DNA of 43,275 bases from an uncultured delta proteobacterium (lineage in GTDB: Bacteria > Desulfobacterota > Syntrophia > Syntrophales > UBA8958): contig CAISJV010000067.1 of NCBI GenBank assembly GCA_903885795.1, forward strand, positions 1-43,275, in the 5' to 3' direction. Made by a program: the position numbers and the translations under genes. Below are positions 23,419 through 32,747 of the stretch, in pieces. The notes beneath the pieces were generated by a model. That model ran no database searches. It saw only the letters and a list, made by a program, of their open reading frames with translations, and was not told where the DNA came from. Every line of letters begins with the position of its first letter. Position 1 is the stretch's first letter.

Positions 23419-24870
23419 TTAATTTATTTTCGCCCCCATCAGATGTGGTGTTTGCTCGTTGTTGTATTGTTTTCTGGCAATGCGTTCCACCTGAGGTTTC
23501 AGGTAGTCGAATAGATTGCTGATTGCAATGGAACCATCCTGCTTTACAACATCTTCGTTCTTAATCCCCTTGAGCATGAAATAGGTAAAAAGTCCGTGCC
23601 CTTTTTCGTCATAGGTTGAGCTAATCTGGTCTCCACCAGAGGCTGACAGAACCTTCATATTCTTTGGTAGAATCACATTGTCCTGAAGATTCATCACCAG
23701 AGGTCGGGCACCTTTTGCAAGGACTGATCTGCCACCTGCACCGGAAAAACAGGAATCTAAGGCAACAACAATTTCTTTTGCCGGAAGTTTACCGAGCGCA
23801 TCATACATTCTTTTTAAAGAATAGCCTGTCTCGGAGATAAAAGATGGATCACCATCATAGGGGACAAGGTAAGCCCCTCCAGTCTTGAGATCTGGCGCAC
23901 CATGGCCAGAATAATAAATGAACACCGTGCTGCCCTTCTCCGCATTATTGGAAAGCCATCTTTCAAAGTATTTTTCAAAATCGCTTTTCGTCGCATATTC
24001 ATTGGTCAAAGTGACAATATTTTCTTCAGGATAACCCATCACCTTTGAGAGATATTCACTAACAAGTTTTGCGTCGTTTGTGGCGAAATCTGCCTTGGGC
24101 AGTTTTTGGCGGTAATTTTCTATGCCGATCACTATTGCATAGGCATTTCTGTTTGGTTTTGTTTTGATTGCTGGGAGTTCGTCAATATCGGATTTGATAG
24201 TTATTTTTTCCGGCACAGGGGCTGCTGTTGTAGATTTAGCAATAATAGTCCTTGGCTCTATCTGTCTCCTCTTAAATCCATTTAACATTTCAACGCCCAA
24301 ATTGGCTTTATCGTATGCCGATCTGTTCATTGGAGAGTCAAGGTATGGCAACTGCTTTGCTGCGGTATCTTTTAGCCCATATACTGCTGAATCCAAATCT
24401 GCACCTTTATCAAATAATATTTTTGCTGTTTCCGGTTGACCGTTATATGCAGCGAAGCTTAATATGGTTAAAGTTCCGAACTTTCCATTCGGGTCATATC
24501 CTTTTTCCAAAAGTTTTTTTACTATATCGTTACATCCACCGCCGGCAGCATAGTAAAATAACCATGGACATTGACCACCATTATTGATTGTCCCATAAGC
24601 ACTTTCAATTAATATTCGGTATATTTCACTTCTACATGTATTGGCACCCTGTAGACTTTCACCCGAGAAAGCCCACATAAATGATGTTAATCCATATTCT
24701 CCTTCTTTTTCACACGCATTAGCACCCTTGGCTAGCAAGTCTTTAACAGCATTAATGTCGCCTCTTACTGCCGCTGAGCTTAAAGGTGTCTTGGGCGAAG
24801 GCATAGACACACATCCGCTGATGAAGCTTAATGCTGTAATGATTAATATATACGCTGATATTTTTCTCAT
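23419..24870 (-). CDS. Ankyrin-caspase lipoprotein, 483 aa
   Basis: Signal MRKISAYILIITALSFISGC with lipobox ISGC (Cys20). Ankyrin-like repeats occupy about 28-195 (LSSAAVRGDINAVKDLLAKG, YAAGGGCNDIVKKLLEKGYD, LSFAAYNGQPETAKILFDKG), then a linker with SDIDELPAIK and the caspase-like domain with His323 (YYSGHGAPD) and Cys374 (LDSCFSGAGG). Ankyrin blocks here are more diverged and longer than in the 15589 protein. Position: third from last of a five-gene minus-strand operon, 84 bp before the next caspase. Lipidation indicates membrane-anchored periplasmic location. Confidence 0.9.
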   Translation of the reverse strand: MRKISAYILIITALSFISGCVSMPSPKTPLSSAAVRGDINAVKDLLAKGANACEKEGEYGLTSFMWAFSGESLQGANTCRSEIYRILIESAYGTINNGGQCPWLFYYAAGGGCNDIVKKLLEKGYDPNGKFGTLTILSFAAYNGQPETAKILFDKGADLDSAVYGLKDTAAKQLPYLDSPMNRSAYDKANLGVEMLNGFKRRQIEPRTIIAKSTTAAPVPEKITIKSDIDELPAIKTKPNRNAYAIVIGIENYRQKLPKADFATNDAKLVSEYLSKVMGYPEENIVTLTNEYATKSDFEKYFERWLSNNAEKGSTVFIYYSGHGAPDLKTGGAYLVPYDGDPSFISETGYSLKRMYDALGKLPAKEIVVALDSCFSGAGGRSVLAKGARPLVMNLQDNVILPKNMKVLSASGGDQISSTYDEKGHGLFTYFMLKGIKNEDVVKQDGSIAISNLFDYLKPQVERIARKQYNNEQTPHLMGAKIN

Positions 24871-24907
24871 AAGACATCCCCATTTTACTCCTTCAAAACA
24901 CCTTTTA

Positions 24908-26851
24908 CTATTTTTTCGCTCCGATCAACTGAGGTGTCTGCTCATTGTTATATTGTTTCCTCGCAATGCGTTCTACCTGGGGCTTTACGTAGCCAAATAA
25001 GTCATCCATCTTGATTGATCCATCCGGCTTTATAACATCTTCGTTTTTAATGCCTTTGAGCATAAAGTAGGTGAACAACCCATGCCCTTTTTCGTCATAT
25101 GTCGAACTTATCTGGTCTCCAGAAGAGGCAGACATAACAGTCATGTTTTTGGACATAGCCACGTTACTTTGGAGACTCATCACAAGCGGTCTTGCACCCT
25201 TAGCAAGAACCGATCTACCTCCACCTCCCGAGAAGCATGAATCAAGAACAACGATGATTTCTTTAGCCTGAAGTTTGTTTAACGATTCATAAAGCCTCTT
25301 CAGAGAATAACCCGTCTGTTCTATGAAAGAAGGATCTCCATCATAAGGCACAAGATAGGCGTCTCCCGTTTTGGGGTTCGGTGCACCATGACCTGAAAAA
25401 TAGACAAAAACCAGGCTGTCCTTCTCAACATTGTTCCAGAGCCATTTTTCAAAGTATTTCTCGAAATCGCTCTTGGCGGCATGTTCACCAGTAAGTGTAA
25501 TGATGTTCTGCTCAGGATATCCCATCACCTTTGCGAGATATTCGGTCACTGTCTTTGCATCATTAACCGCATAATCTGCTTTTGGTAGTTTCTGACGATA
25601 TTGCTCAATACCAATAACTATGGCATAAGCGTTTTTATTCATTCTTGATGAGAATACGGGAGGAACGTCGACATCCGACTCCGTATGGCTAATGAATGTC
25701 GATTCTTTCGATGCCTTCCCTCCAGACTCACCCTTGTTTTTTGCCAAAATAGGCGCGATGAGCTGATCGGATTCAATGAGAAAGTCAGCAAAGGCCACCT
25801 TGATAACGATTTCCTTCTCCATACCCTCACGTAGAACTTTTATATTTGCTGTTGTTCCTGGTTCTAATGCGCTTATCACCTTTAAAAAATCCATTACATT
25901 TAAGCCCTGCGCGTTATTCAGCTTGACGATCACGTCTCCGGCCATAATCCCTGATTTTTCCGCTGGACCGCCTGGCATTGTTCTTACAACATTAGCACCC
26001 TTTATTCCTCCCTTTTTATAATCACTTACCTCTAATCCAATGGCACCTTTTCCGCCCCGGAGTTCCATTGCCTTTTCTTTATTTCCCATAACATAGTAGA
26101 TGAGTGAAAGATCATGATTAGAGTTGTAGTCTAAAGCCGACTTTGCCTGTTTCACTAAATTGATGGCGGTTTCTCCATCTCCAAGACCAAGATACGAAAA
26201 CGCTTTGCCTCTCAAGACATATTGTAATGTGCTTTTTTGTTCCGGTTTTAGGTTTTCAATTGTCTTGTTAAAATCCCTTATTGCCGCGGTAAAATCCCCC
26301 TTACGATAAAATGACCAGCCCCTACTTCCCGTGGCATTAATATCGTTTGGATTTAGTTTCAAAGCCTTATTATAGTTTAAGATTGCTTCGTCATAATTCC
26401 TCTTCTGGTAATAAGACGTGCCTAAACTTACCATGGCGTTAATATCATTGGGCTTTAGTTCTGACGCTTTACTATAATTTAAGATTGCTTCGTCATAATT
26501 CCCCTTCGCCAGATACGTGGAACCCAAGAAGGAGTAACTTGACTGAAGTAGATCATCAGGCCTAAGCTCAATCACCTTCTGAAACGGCTGAATTGCCTCA
26601 TCGTACAGACCTTTATTGTAATAAGCTACGCCAAGCCAGAACCAACTGGGAGCATGGTTGGGATTTAGCGCAATACCTTGTTTAGCATTCGTTATTGCCT
26701 CATCATACTGACCCTTTTCATAATAATATTTTGAAGTCATTGCATAATCTATGGGTGCTGCTGCACACGCTATTATGGATAGAGTCATAAGCAGGATAAC
26801 GCCAATGCGGAATAGATATTTTAAAATATTAGCATCATTCTCTTTTCTCAT
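24908..26851 (-). CDS. TPR-PDZ-caspase lipoprotein, 647 aa
   Basis: Start set at 26851 (GAGAGGTG upstream). Signal ends at TLSIIAC (Cys27). Residues about 35-260 hold five to six TPR units (e.g. ASELKPNDINAMVSLGTSYY, KGNYDEAILNYSKA), about 275-365 a PDZ domain (AEKSGIMAGDVIVKLNNAQG), and about 410-647 the caspase-like domain with His488 (YFSGHGAPN) and Cys539 (LDSCFSGGGG). PDZ domains bind C-termini, as in HtrA-type proteases, so substrate or misfolding sensing is plausible. First gene of the operon; the caspase domains of all four paralogues are strikingly similar, unlike the N-terminal parts. Confidence 0.92.
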   Translation of the reverse strand: MRKENDANILKYLFRIGVILLMTLSIIACAAAPIDYAMTSKYYYEKGQYDEAITNAKQGIALNPNHAPSWFWLGVAYYNKGLYDEAIQPFQKVIELRPDDLLQSSYSFLGSTYLAKGNYDEAILNYSKASELKPNDINAMVSLGTSYYQKRNYDEAILNYNKALKLNPNDINATGSRGWSFYRKGDFTAAIRDFNKTIENLKPEQKSTLQYVLRGKAFSYLGLGDGETAINLVKQAKSALDYNSNHDLSLIYYVMGNKEKAMELRGGKGAIGLEVSDYKKGGIKGANVVRTMPGGPAEKSGIMAGDVIVKLNNAQGLNVMDFLKVISALEPGTTANIKVLREGMEKEIVIKVAFADFLIESDQLIAPILAKNKGESGGKASKESTFISHTESDVDVPPVFSSRMNKNAYAIVIGIEQYRQKLPKADYAVNDAKTVTEYLAKVMGYPEQNIITLTGEHAAKSDFEKYFEKWLWNNVEKDSLVFVYFSGHGAPNPKTGDAYLVPYDGDPSFIEQTGYSLKRLYESLNKLQAKEIIVVLDSCFSGGGGRSVLAKGARPLVMSLQSNVAMSKNMTVMSASSGDQISSTYDEKGHGLFTYFMLKGIKNEDVIKPDGSIKMDDLFGYVKPQVERIARKQYNNEQTPQLIGAKK

Positions 26852-27210
26852 AACGCACCTCTCATTATTCAGTAGCATTTCCCATTAAACACAAAACCAA
26901 GCTTCTTTTCAGAAAACATGGCTTCAATAATCTCCTCATGGTAGCCTCCCTGGATGAAGGTTACAAATCAATCAATATGATAACGTATAGGGTAGATGAG
27001 GCTCTTAAACTCTTCAGATGTCAAGATAATTTAATGTTCACTGAATAATCAGGATGAAGCAGACGTTATCATTTCCATCTGATAAGCAATTTTAATACAG
27101 TCAGATAATCGCTTGTTGATCATCAGAAAGCACACATCCACTGATTTCAACCTTCCAGATTCAAGAAAAACTAGACCATCCACCCCCTTTTATTTTCCAA
27201 ACCATATTCT
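26852..27210. other. Intergenic region upstream of the caspase operon
   Basis: 359 bp with no supportable gene. GATAACGT (about 26979-26986) and ACGTTATC (about 27063-27070) are inverted repeats 77 bp apart, possibly a regulatory site. No convincing sigma-70 promoter toward the operon. About 50 bp before 27210 match the flank of the palindrome at 21088. Confidence 0.5.
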
Positions 27211-27234
27211 AAAAAACGCAGGATCCGGCGCTTT
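27211..27234. repeat. Dispersed GATC palindrome, copy 5
   Basis: AAAAAACGCAGGATCCGGCG, then CTTT. It stands about 95 bp past the stop of the 342-aa lipoprotein gene. Confidence 0.75.
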
Positions 27235-27328
27235 CTTAAATCCAGGTCCACTGCATCGTGTCCAAATACCTGCTCAAGATCCATTACTTCTTCTGTCGCT
27301 CCATGACACGCATCGGAAAGAGGAGCGG

Positions 27329-28357
27329 CTATGTTTTCGGAGGTTGAATATTGACAGTATTTTCTGGAAAAGAGGATGGACGGGGTTCTTTCTGACACAA
27401 GCGAATGGTGATTTCCCTAATATACATGTCGGAAGGCGGCTTAAAAAAACCACTGAACATTTGGGAGAAATTCCGCGTAGTACTTTCTGTGTAAGAAAAT
27501 TCAACCTTATCAAGTGCTAGAGTTCTTTTGTGGAGATCAAAGCTCTTTTCTTCTTTCAGGACTTCCCAGAAGGTTTTTCCCCCGGAGGTTAATGTCGAGA
27601 TTGTTAATCCTGTAACAAAAGATATGCTCGGTAGGATTGAAATGATGATGATCCTGCCGCTAAAATGTGCTGCATTGGTCTGATCCTGGTCTGCTTTCTT
27701 TGCTGAAGTCTTTTCAGGAGACTCTTCGAGCGTCAGTTCTATTTCAATTTCCTGCTGATCATTTTTTATGTATTTGCTGTAATCGGTAGCAATTTCCTGC
27801 AAGATTGGCAACGCTTTCTGTATGGCACTTACGAGGGAGCCGACATAATAACCACGGGGCAGGGCAAATTCTCCCCGGTCACGCTGAGCTTTGGTTGCCT
27901 GGAAGAAATTGGGATAATTACCCTCCAGACGAAGCTTGATGTGATAATAAACATCATTGTGTAAAACAACGAAACCATCGTTATAGGTTTCAAGATCAGC
28001 CAGCAATTCGATTCCCTTGCAATGCCTGAAGTTCGTTTCCAGGTTGCACAGCGGAATCCCCGGCTGGACAGGCAGATATAGCTGCGGATATGCATTGCGG
28101 AAAAGCTTCAATAACTCCGAAACTTTAAAGTCCTTTAACTCTGGATTTCGTGTAATTTCCTTTTCCAGATATTCATTCAGCGTGCCCTGCCCATCAAGTA
28201 GAAACCTGAGATGGTAAGATCCTGGCTTTGCCAAATCTGGTTGTTGATAAACTTTGGCCGCCTGTGTCCCGGTCTTTGCCGCACAGCCCAGCACGAAACA
28301 TAACAGCAAACTCATCAACAGAAGCAGTCTGATTCTTTTGATGTCCTTAATCCTCAT
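27329..28357 (-). CDS. Lipoprotein, unknown function, 342 aa
   Basis: Signal MRIKDIKRIRLLLLMSLLLC, lipobox VLGC (Cys25). The mature part has an N-terminal domain (YHLRFLLDGQGTLNEYLEKE, FRNAYPQLYLPVQPG, LCNLETNFRHCKGI with cysteines), then a helical segment, a lysine/aspartate-rich linker, and a hydrophobic strand-like segment (GRIIIISILPSISFVTGLTI, about 236-255) that could be a membrane-associated helix. I do not recognise the family. No strong ribosome binding site precedes the start. Alone in its stretch; a dispersed palindrome lies on each side. Confidence 0.65.
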   Translation of the reverse strand: MRIKDIKRIRLLLLMSLLLCFVLGCAAKTGTQAAKVYQQPDLAKPGSYHLRFLLDGQGTLNEYLEKEITRNPELKDFKVSELLKLFRNAYPQLYLPVQPGIPLCNLETNFRHCKGIELLADLETYNDGFVVLHNDVYYHIKLRLEGNYPNFFQATKAQRDRGEFALPRGYYVGSLVSAIQKALPILQEIATDYSKYIKNDQQEIEIELTLEESPEKTSAKKADQDQTNAAHFSGRIIIISILPSISFVTGLTISTLTSGGKTFWEVLKEEKSFDLHKRTLALDKVEFSYTESTTRNFSQMFSGFFKPPSDMYIREITIRLCQKEPRPSSFPENTVNIQPPKT

Positions 28358-28479
28358 TTTATGACACGCTTATTGACAATCTGAACTACTTCCTTTATAT
28401 GCCTTTCCGTTTTCAGATCTGTCTTCTATATTAACATCAAAGCGTTTGTATGGGAATTTTATTCCCTAATCCACTTTCT

Positions 28480-28504
28480 AAAAAACGCAGACTCCTGCGC
28501 TTCC
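28480..28504. repeat. Dispersed palindrome, copy 6 (ACTC loop)
   Basis: AAAAAACGCAGACTCCTGCG, then CTTCC. The stem CGCAG/CTGCG is perfect and the loop is ACTC, the complement of the GAGT loop in copy 4. Confidence 0.72.
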
Positions 28505-28659
28505 TAAAAACATAGATCTATTCAGCACCGTCATATACTTGCTCGGGAGCCTTTACTTCTGCTACCCCCTCCATATCCGACTATTCATAGATCTCACTCC
28601 CAAGCGACTTCCAGAGTGCTCAAGTCGCTATCCTCCATGTATAATCAAAGTCATCAGTG

Positions 28660-28845
28660 TCAGCACCACGTGAAGAACAACAGATTCTCATGATGGATGC
28701 TTCGCTCTCTTTGTGCGGATTCAGTGAAAAAGATTTCGTTTATCTGCTCGGGACTAAAGCCTTCGTAAAAATCAGGCAGTGATGTAATCTGGCCAATTGA
28801 TTCCTCAGACTCGCCCTTGTTTTTCTTGCCAAGTTTATTCATCAT
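28660..28845 (-). CDS. Small hypothetical protein, 61 aa
   Basis: Possible gene starting at ATG 28845 with AGGAGAAAGG upstream: MMNKLGKKNKGESEESIGQI, then TSLPDFYEGFSPEQINEIFF and a charged end. Helical and acidic. The preceding codons back to 28875 are also in frame. The rest of 28358-29290 holds a hairpin (AGCGACTT/AAGTCGCT, 28603-28629), a dispersed palindrome and no other supportable gene. Confidence 0.35.
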   Translation of the reverse strand: MMNKLGKKNKGESEESIGQITSLPDFYEGFSPEQINEIFFTESAQRERSIHHENLLFFTWC

Positions 28846-28875
28846 GTCATTTGCCTTTCTCCTGCTGCGATTCAT

Positions 28876-29290
28876 ACATCATACATGCCGGAATGAAAAG
28901 CCATGATCCTCTTCTAAAAGAGCAAGGAGCGGCTGTAGAGTCATTACTTGTTCCCATGACCCAATGTATATCTTTCCAGAGATCTTTTGCCTGAGAGGAC
29001 TGAGGAAGGCTTGAGTAGCTGTCCTTCAGATGTAATGAAAAAAGGAGCAGCCGATTCATTACTCTCTCACCATTTAATTTTAGTTTTAGTTTTACAAACA
29101 AATGTAATACCTGCTTGAAGACTCCTTCGAAACTTCCTGAACTTCAAGACCTCTACGTCCAAGATTTCTAAAATGTTAAAGTTGAAGTTTCTTCCTTACC
29201 TTACTCCAAATCTCAAGCAAGTATTTCTATCAGGGGAAAACCTTTTCTCCTTTTGAAAATTAAAACTAAAAATTAATTACTACGGTCCCC
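28876..29290. other. Intergenic region between the small gene and the replication origin
   Basis: No gene that I can support. The sequence becomes strongly AT-rich near 29255-29282. A minus-strand ORF (28847-29101) has atypical composition and no ribosome binding site, and I do not accept it. Confidence 0.4.
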
Positions 29291-29328
29291 AGAGAAAGCC
29301 GACCCGAAGGGGAAGGCTTTTCTCTTTT
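29291..29328 (+). terminator. Terminator-like hairpin beside the origin
   Basis: AGAGAAAGCC (29291-29300) pairs with GGCTTTTCTCT (29315-29325) with one bulge, followed by TTT. It borders the AT-rich repeats on the left. Confidence 0.6.
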
Positions 29329-29330
29329 AA

Positions 29331-29495
29331 GATATCTTATGATATCTTATTATTTCCATGCACTTTTGAGATCCTCACCATTATCAATTATTTGATTCGC
29401 TTTTTCATTTACTGACCCTGTATCAAAACTTTACTGACCCTGTATCATTCATTTACTGACCCTGTATCAAAACTTTACTGACCCTCCATCCCTCT
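29331..29495. repeat. Iteron array and AT-rich repeats: probable origin of replication
   Basis: Four direct repeats of 22 bp each, exactly in phase: 29408-29429, 29430-29451, 29452-29473 and 29474-29495, with the core TTTACTGACCCTGTATC (fourth copy degenerate at its 3' end). To the left, GATATCTTAT occurs twice in tandem (29331-29350) in an AT-rich stretch fit for strand opening. A 22-bp period (two helical turns) is usual for Rep-binding iterons of plasmids. The array lies 17 bp from the stop of the rep-like gene at 29512. Confidence 0.8.
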
Positions 29496-29511
29496 CGATT
29501 TTCACAAGCAA

Positions 29512-30705
29512 TCAAATGTGAATTTCCACTTCAGGCTGGCTTCTTTTTGATCGCTTGATGATGAATTTCAGCCCTTGCAAGCCTTCCTCTTTCTCATAGG
29601 AATGAATCAGTCCCTGTTCAATGAGAGGCAATAAGGCGCTTTGTTCGATTGTCTTAATCAGATTTGAGGTATTCTTGTCCTTGAGATTGAGCTTTTCCGC
29701 TATCGTTTCCAAATTCAACGGGATTCTGCGGTAATTGTTATGGATCAGAAACCGCCTGTATAAGATCTGCGCTGAATATGGAAGGGTATAGAAACTGGGC
29801 TCCACCCAATCATAATTTTTAGACAAGAGATTATGAGCGAAGATTTCTCCTAGGATTGTGTTGAAGCCAACGTAATATTCACGGCTTGGGATGATACCGT
29901 CACTTCTGCTTTTCTTGTCTATGTAGCCAAGTTCAAAGAATCTGCTGAAGAGGTTCATGTAGTAATATTTATTTTTTTGGTCTTTCCCCGTTTTGAGGCG
30001 CACTGGATAAACAATCTTGAATTCCACACGTGATGTTTCCAGCAAGAGATTCAATATGTCATTGGAATTCATGTTTGTGGATGTGGATTTTCGAAAATGA
30101 TCATCGGTGAAATGAGCATAATATTTCATGCTCTTAAAAACATCAACGTCCTGCTCATTCATTGTTGGTGGATATTTGACAACGTAATTGGGTTTATCCA
30201 GTTCCTTTTCTCTTCTGGTGATGCTGTCCAAATCAGAAAAGATGGGTAGAGGTTCCTTGGGAAGGAGATTATTGCCTTTCTTGAGAAGCAGGAAATATCC
30301 AAGGACATCCATGACCATGAAGTTCTTCACGCCCCAGTAGCCGTTATTTATGAAACAGGTTTCCTGTGACTTTTCATCTACCCATTGAAGGGGAAAGGAA
30401 ACAGGCTGATCCCTTTTTTTGGTTACCGGCATGATCACTTTATTCATGCCCCTCTCAGAGACATTACGCCAATCCTTTTTTTTATTCTTTATAGCGGCTC
30501 TGGTGATTTTTTTGATGACCTGGGCCATTCCATTGACCAGATTTTTGTAATCTTGATTATCCTTCAAATAATCATTGACAGACAAAACCTGCTCATATTG
30601 CTGTCTGAAGGTTTCATTATCGATGAATTTATACTTGGGTTCTTTCAGGGCATCGTATCCAGTATTTATGATTTCAAAAATCTCCAATGCTTCTTGTTGA
30701 GTCAT
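29512..30705 (-). CDS. Probable iteron-binding replication initiator (Rep), 397 aa
   Basis: Weakly similar to known plasmid initiators: the C-terminal third contains a winged-helix-like segment (FYTLPYSAQILYRRFLIHNN, IPLNLETIAEKLNLKDKNTS, LIEQGLIHSYEKEEGLQGLK) with basic end (IIKRSKRSQPEVEI), and a second helical domain lies upstream (SNDILNLLLETSRVEFKIVY). Its identification depends mainly on the iteron array next to its stop codon and on the primase-helicase gene upstream. GAAAGGAAACGATAAT precedes the start. Two winged helices would bind iterons and recruit the helicase. Alternative: unrelated DNA-binding protein. Confidence 0.65.
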   Translation of the reverse strand: MTQQEALEIFEIINTGYDALKEPKYKFIDNETFRQQYEQVLSVNDYLKDNQDYKNLVNGMAQVIKKITRAAIKNKKKDWRNVSERGMNKVIMPVTKKRDQPVSFPLQWVDEKSQETCFINNGYWGVKNFMVMDVLGYFLLLKKGNNLLPKEPLPIFSDLDSITRREKELDKPNYVVKYPPTMNEQDVDVFKSMKYYAHFTDDHFRKSTSTNMNSNDILNLLLETSRVEFKIVYPVRLKTGKDQKNKYYYMNLFSRFFELGYIDKKSRSDGIIPSREYYVGFNTILGEIFAHNLLSKNYDWVEPSFYTLPYSAQILYRRFLIHNNYRRIPLNLETIAEKLNLKDKNTSNLIKTIEQSALLPLIEQGLIHSYEKEEGLQGLKFIIKRSKRSQPEVEIHI

Positions 30706-30761
30706 ATTATCGTTTCCTTTCTATGCCACTTCGGCAGATGATATTTTTAAGCCCGTCTCCA

Positions 30762-30798
30762 ACCCCTCCCTCTCCCTTTAAGGGGAGGTTAGGAGGGA
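30762..30798 (-). terminator. GC-rich palindrome after the primase-helicase gene
   Basis: CCTCCCTCTCCCTTTAAGGG followed by GAGGTTAGGAGGG: an imperfect inverted repeat of a kind commonly found between genes. It lies between the primase-helicase stop (30823) and the rep start (30705). Confidence 0.55.
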
Positions 30799-30822
30799 AT
30801 TGGATAATTTGATGGAGCATGA

Positions 30823-32730
30823 TCAATCGAACTTTGATTTCTTGGTATTTGGTTTTGCAGCTTGCATGGATTCGGTGACGAGCCTATCCACTACGGTCAT
30901 TTTGCTTCTATCGACCTTCAACGGCACCTTTCCCGTATCCCCAGTGCCACGTTTCGCTTTGAAGACAATCAAATCAATGTTTCCATCATGCTTGATGATG
31001 TCTTCCCAATTTTCTTTCAGAATATACCCTCCGTTCTTGCCTTCCTCCACAGCAGCCAGGATTCCCAGCCAGGACGCCTCATATTCAATTGTCCCTGATT
31101 CCTTGAAAGACGCCATGCTCAATCTCTGTCCGGATTTGTAGGAATCCCTGGCAAGTTCCGAGATGGCTATGATTGGGATATTTTGATCCTTGGCAAGTTT
31201 GGTCAGTTTAGTGATGATGTCATCCACCCGGAGTCTTTCATCTGAAATCTTCTTTTCTGTTTTCAGCTTCCTCAGGTAGTCAACGATGATCACCGGCCCT
31301 TTCCCATGCTTTTTCTTAATCTGCTCAATGAGATCAGGCCATTTTTCAACGGCTATCATGTCCTTGATGATGTATTTCAGGGAAAGGATCTGCTTGATGG
31401 CTGGATCGGCAAAGACCTTTTTAATGTCTGAAACCCGGTTGTTATTGTATTCTTCAATCTTGTGATCACTGAAACGGGCACATGTACGGTATCGCAATTC
31501 ATCCTTGCCATCATCATAGCTGAAGAAAAGAACGGGATAACCATTGAGGCAGATATTGTCCGCCATATTATTCGCTAAGACTGTTTTCCCGGAAGAGGGA
31601 ATGCCACCCAGGATATAGAATCTGCCACCTGCCAGACCTCCATTCATCTGTTTTTGGAGATTCTGAAGCGATCCTTTGCCTGCAAACGGAATCCGGACAT
31701 AATTCTGTTTATACTCGTCTATGGCGGCATTGGCATTATCAAGGAAGGTATTGACATCAACCTTTCCTTTCTGTTCCTGTTTCATAACTGATTGAAATGT
31801 TGATTTCAGCTCGTCAACGGTCATGGGAGGCTTATTTTTATTGTCATTCCATAAACTGACAAACTGCCATGCTTCTTCCTGGGGCATAATTTTTATCAAG
31901 TGGCCAATCAGACTTGTCGCCATATGATTGCGTTCACCGGCAGCACAGCCATTGGCAATTATGTCCGTAAAACTCTTTTCCCCTGATTCACTGGTTACTT
32001 TGCCGGCAGGTTCTTTAGGAACAGAGATGATAGGAGCTGGGACATCTTTCTTGACTTCAGATTTTGGTTTGATGTCCGATTTAGGTTTTCCTTCGGCTCT
32101 ATTTATAGCCTGAAGATAGTCGATCATCCAGTGTGAACATTCAGCAAGATCAATCTCAAAGATAGAATAACCCTCAAGCCATTGATACTGATGACCTGAA
32201 CCATGCATGGAAGGAGGAGCAGCGATTAAACCTCCATCGGCCCGAATATCTATGTCGATATCCTTATTGACACTGTTTCTGATATCAAAACCCGGATGCT
32301 TCATATAGACGTGATAACCTTTGCCGGATTTAACCTTGACGGTATCTTCAGGAAATCCACCCTGTTCATCGGCATATTCAACGGCATGTTCTGAATCCAA
32401 GTCAAAAACGACCAGATTGGAGAGGGCGCCAGTGACAATTCCTATGTTGGCATCAGGATTTGTGTTGAACCAGTGATTGACCTCTTCAACAGATGGAAGC
32501 CTCTCTTGATACTCTGTCCATGCAAGTAGAGGCTGTTTGCACTCCTTGATAAACATCTCTGTATAAATATCTTTCTCAGGCCGTGGCTCTGACAGGGCGG
32601 CATTCTTCTCAAATTCCTTCAGAACCTTTTCTTTAAATTTCGTTGATCTTTTCACAGTCGATGGACTCTTCATCGGGATAACCGAAAGCCCCTTTGCCAA
32701 ATATGATAATGCGATTTCACGTGTTTTCAT
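30823..32730 (-). CDS. Primase-polymerase fused to DnaB/RecA-like helicase, 635 aa
   Basis: Residues about 60-200 are a prim-pol domain: LLAWTEYQERLPS, VVFDLDSEHA (metal-binding DxD), KGYHVYMKHPG and IDIDIRADGGLIAAPPS. Residues about 340-600 are a hexameric-helicase ATPase: Walker A GGIPSSGKT, sensor-like FFSYDDGKDELRYR and Walker B VIIVDYLRKL, followed by IPIIAISELAR. It can thus prime and unwind plasmid DNA in one polypeptide. AAGGAGG precedes the start. It lies upstream of the rep-like gene on the same strand, and downstream of a small ribbon-helix-helix gene. Confidence 0.85.
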   Translation of the reverse strand: MKTREIALSYLAKGLSVIPMKSPSTVKRSTKFKEKVLKEFEKNAALSEPRPEKDIYTEMFIKECKQPLLAWTEYQERLPSVEEVNHWFNTNPDANIGIVTGALSNLVVFDLDSEHAVEYADEQGGFPEDTVKVKSGKGYHVYMKHPGFDIRNSVNKDIDIDIRADGGLIAAPPSMHGSGHQYQWLEGYSIFEIDLAECSHWMIDYLQAINRAEGKPKSDIKPKSEVKKDVPAPIISVPKEPAGKVTSESGEKSFTDIIANGCAAGERNHMATSLIGHLIKIMPQEEAWQFVSLWNDNKNKPPMTVDELKSTFQSVMKQEQKGKVDVNTFLDNANAAIDEYKQNYVRIPFAGKGSLQNLQKQMNGGLAGGRFYILGGIPSSGKTVLANNMADNICLNGYPVLFFSYDDGKDELRYRTCARFSDHKIEEYNNNRVSDIKKVFADPAIKQILSLKYIIKDMIAVEKWPDLIEQIKKKHGKGPVIIVDYLRKLKTEKKISDERLRVDDIITKLTKLAKDQNIPIIAISELARDSYKSGQRLSMASFKESGTIEYEASWLGILAAVEEGKNGGYILKENWEDIIKHDGNIDLIVFKAKRGTGDTGKVPLKVDRSKMTVVDRLVTESMQAAKPNTKKSKFD

Positions 32731-32747
32731 GATTACTTTCCTCCTTC

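Noticed and set aside
27171-27398. Minus-strand ORF of 75 aa
   Set aside because: It is partly a translation of the dispersed palindrome (LRKRRILRFL) and overlaps the 342-aa lipoprotein gene in another frame.
28847-29101. 84-aa minus-strand ORF
   Set aside because: Atypical composition, weak start, partly overlapping the better candidate at 28660-28845.
29512-30705. Relaxase or mobilisation protein
   Set aside because: No HUH or His-triad motif is visible; iterons and the winged-helix-like end point to a replication initiator.
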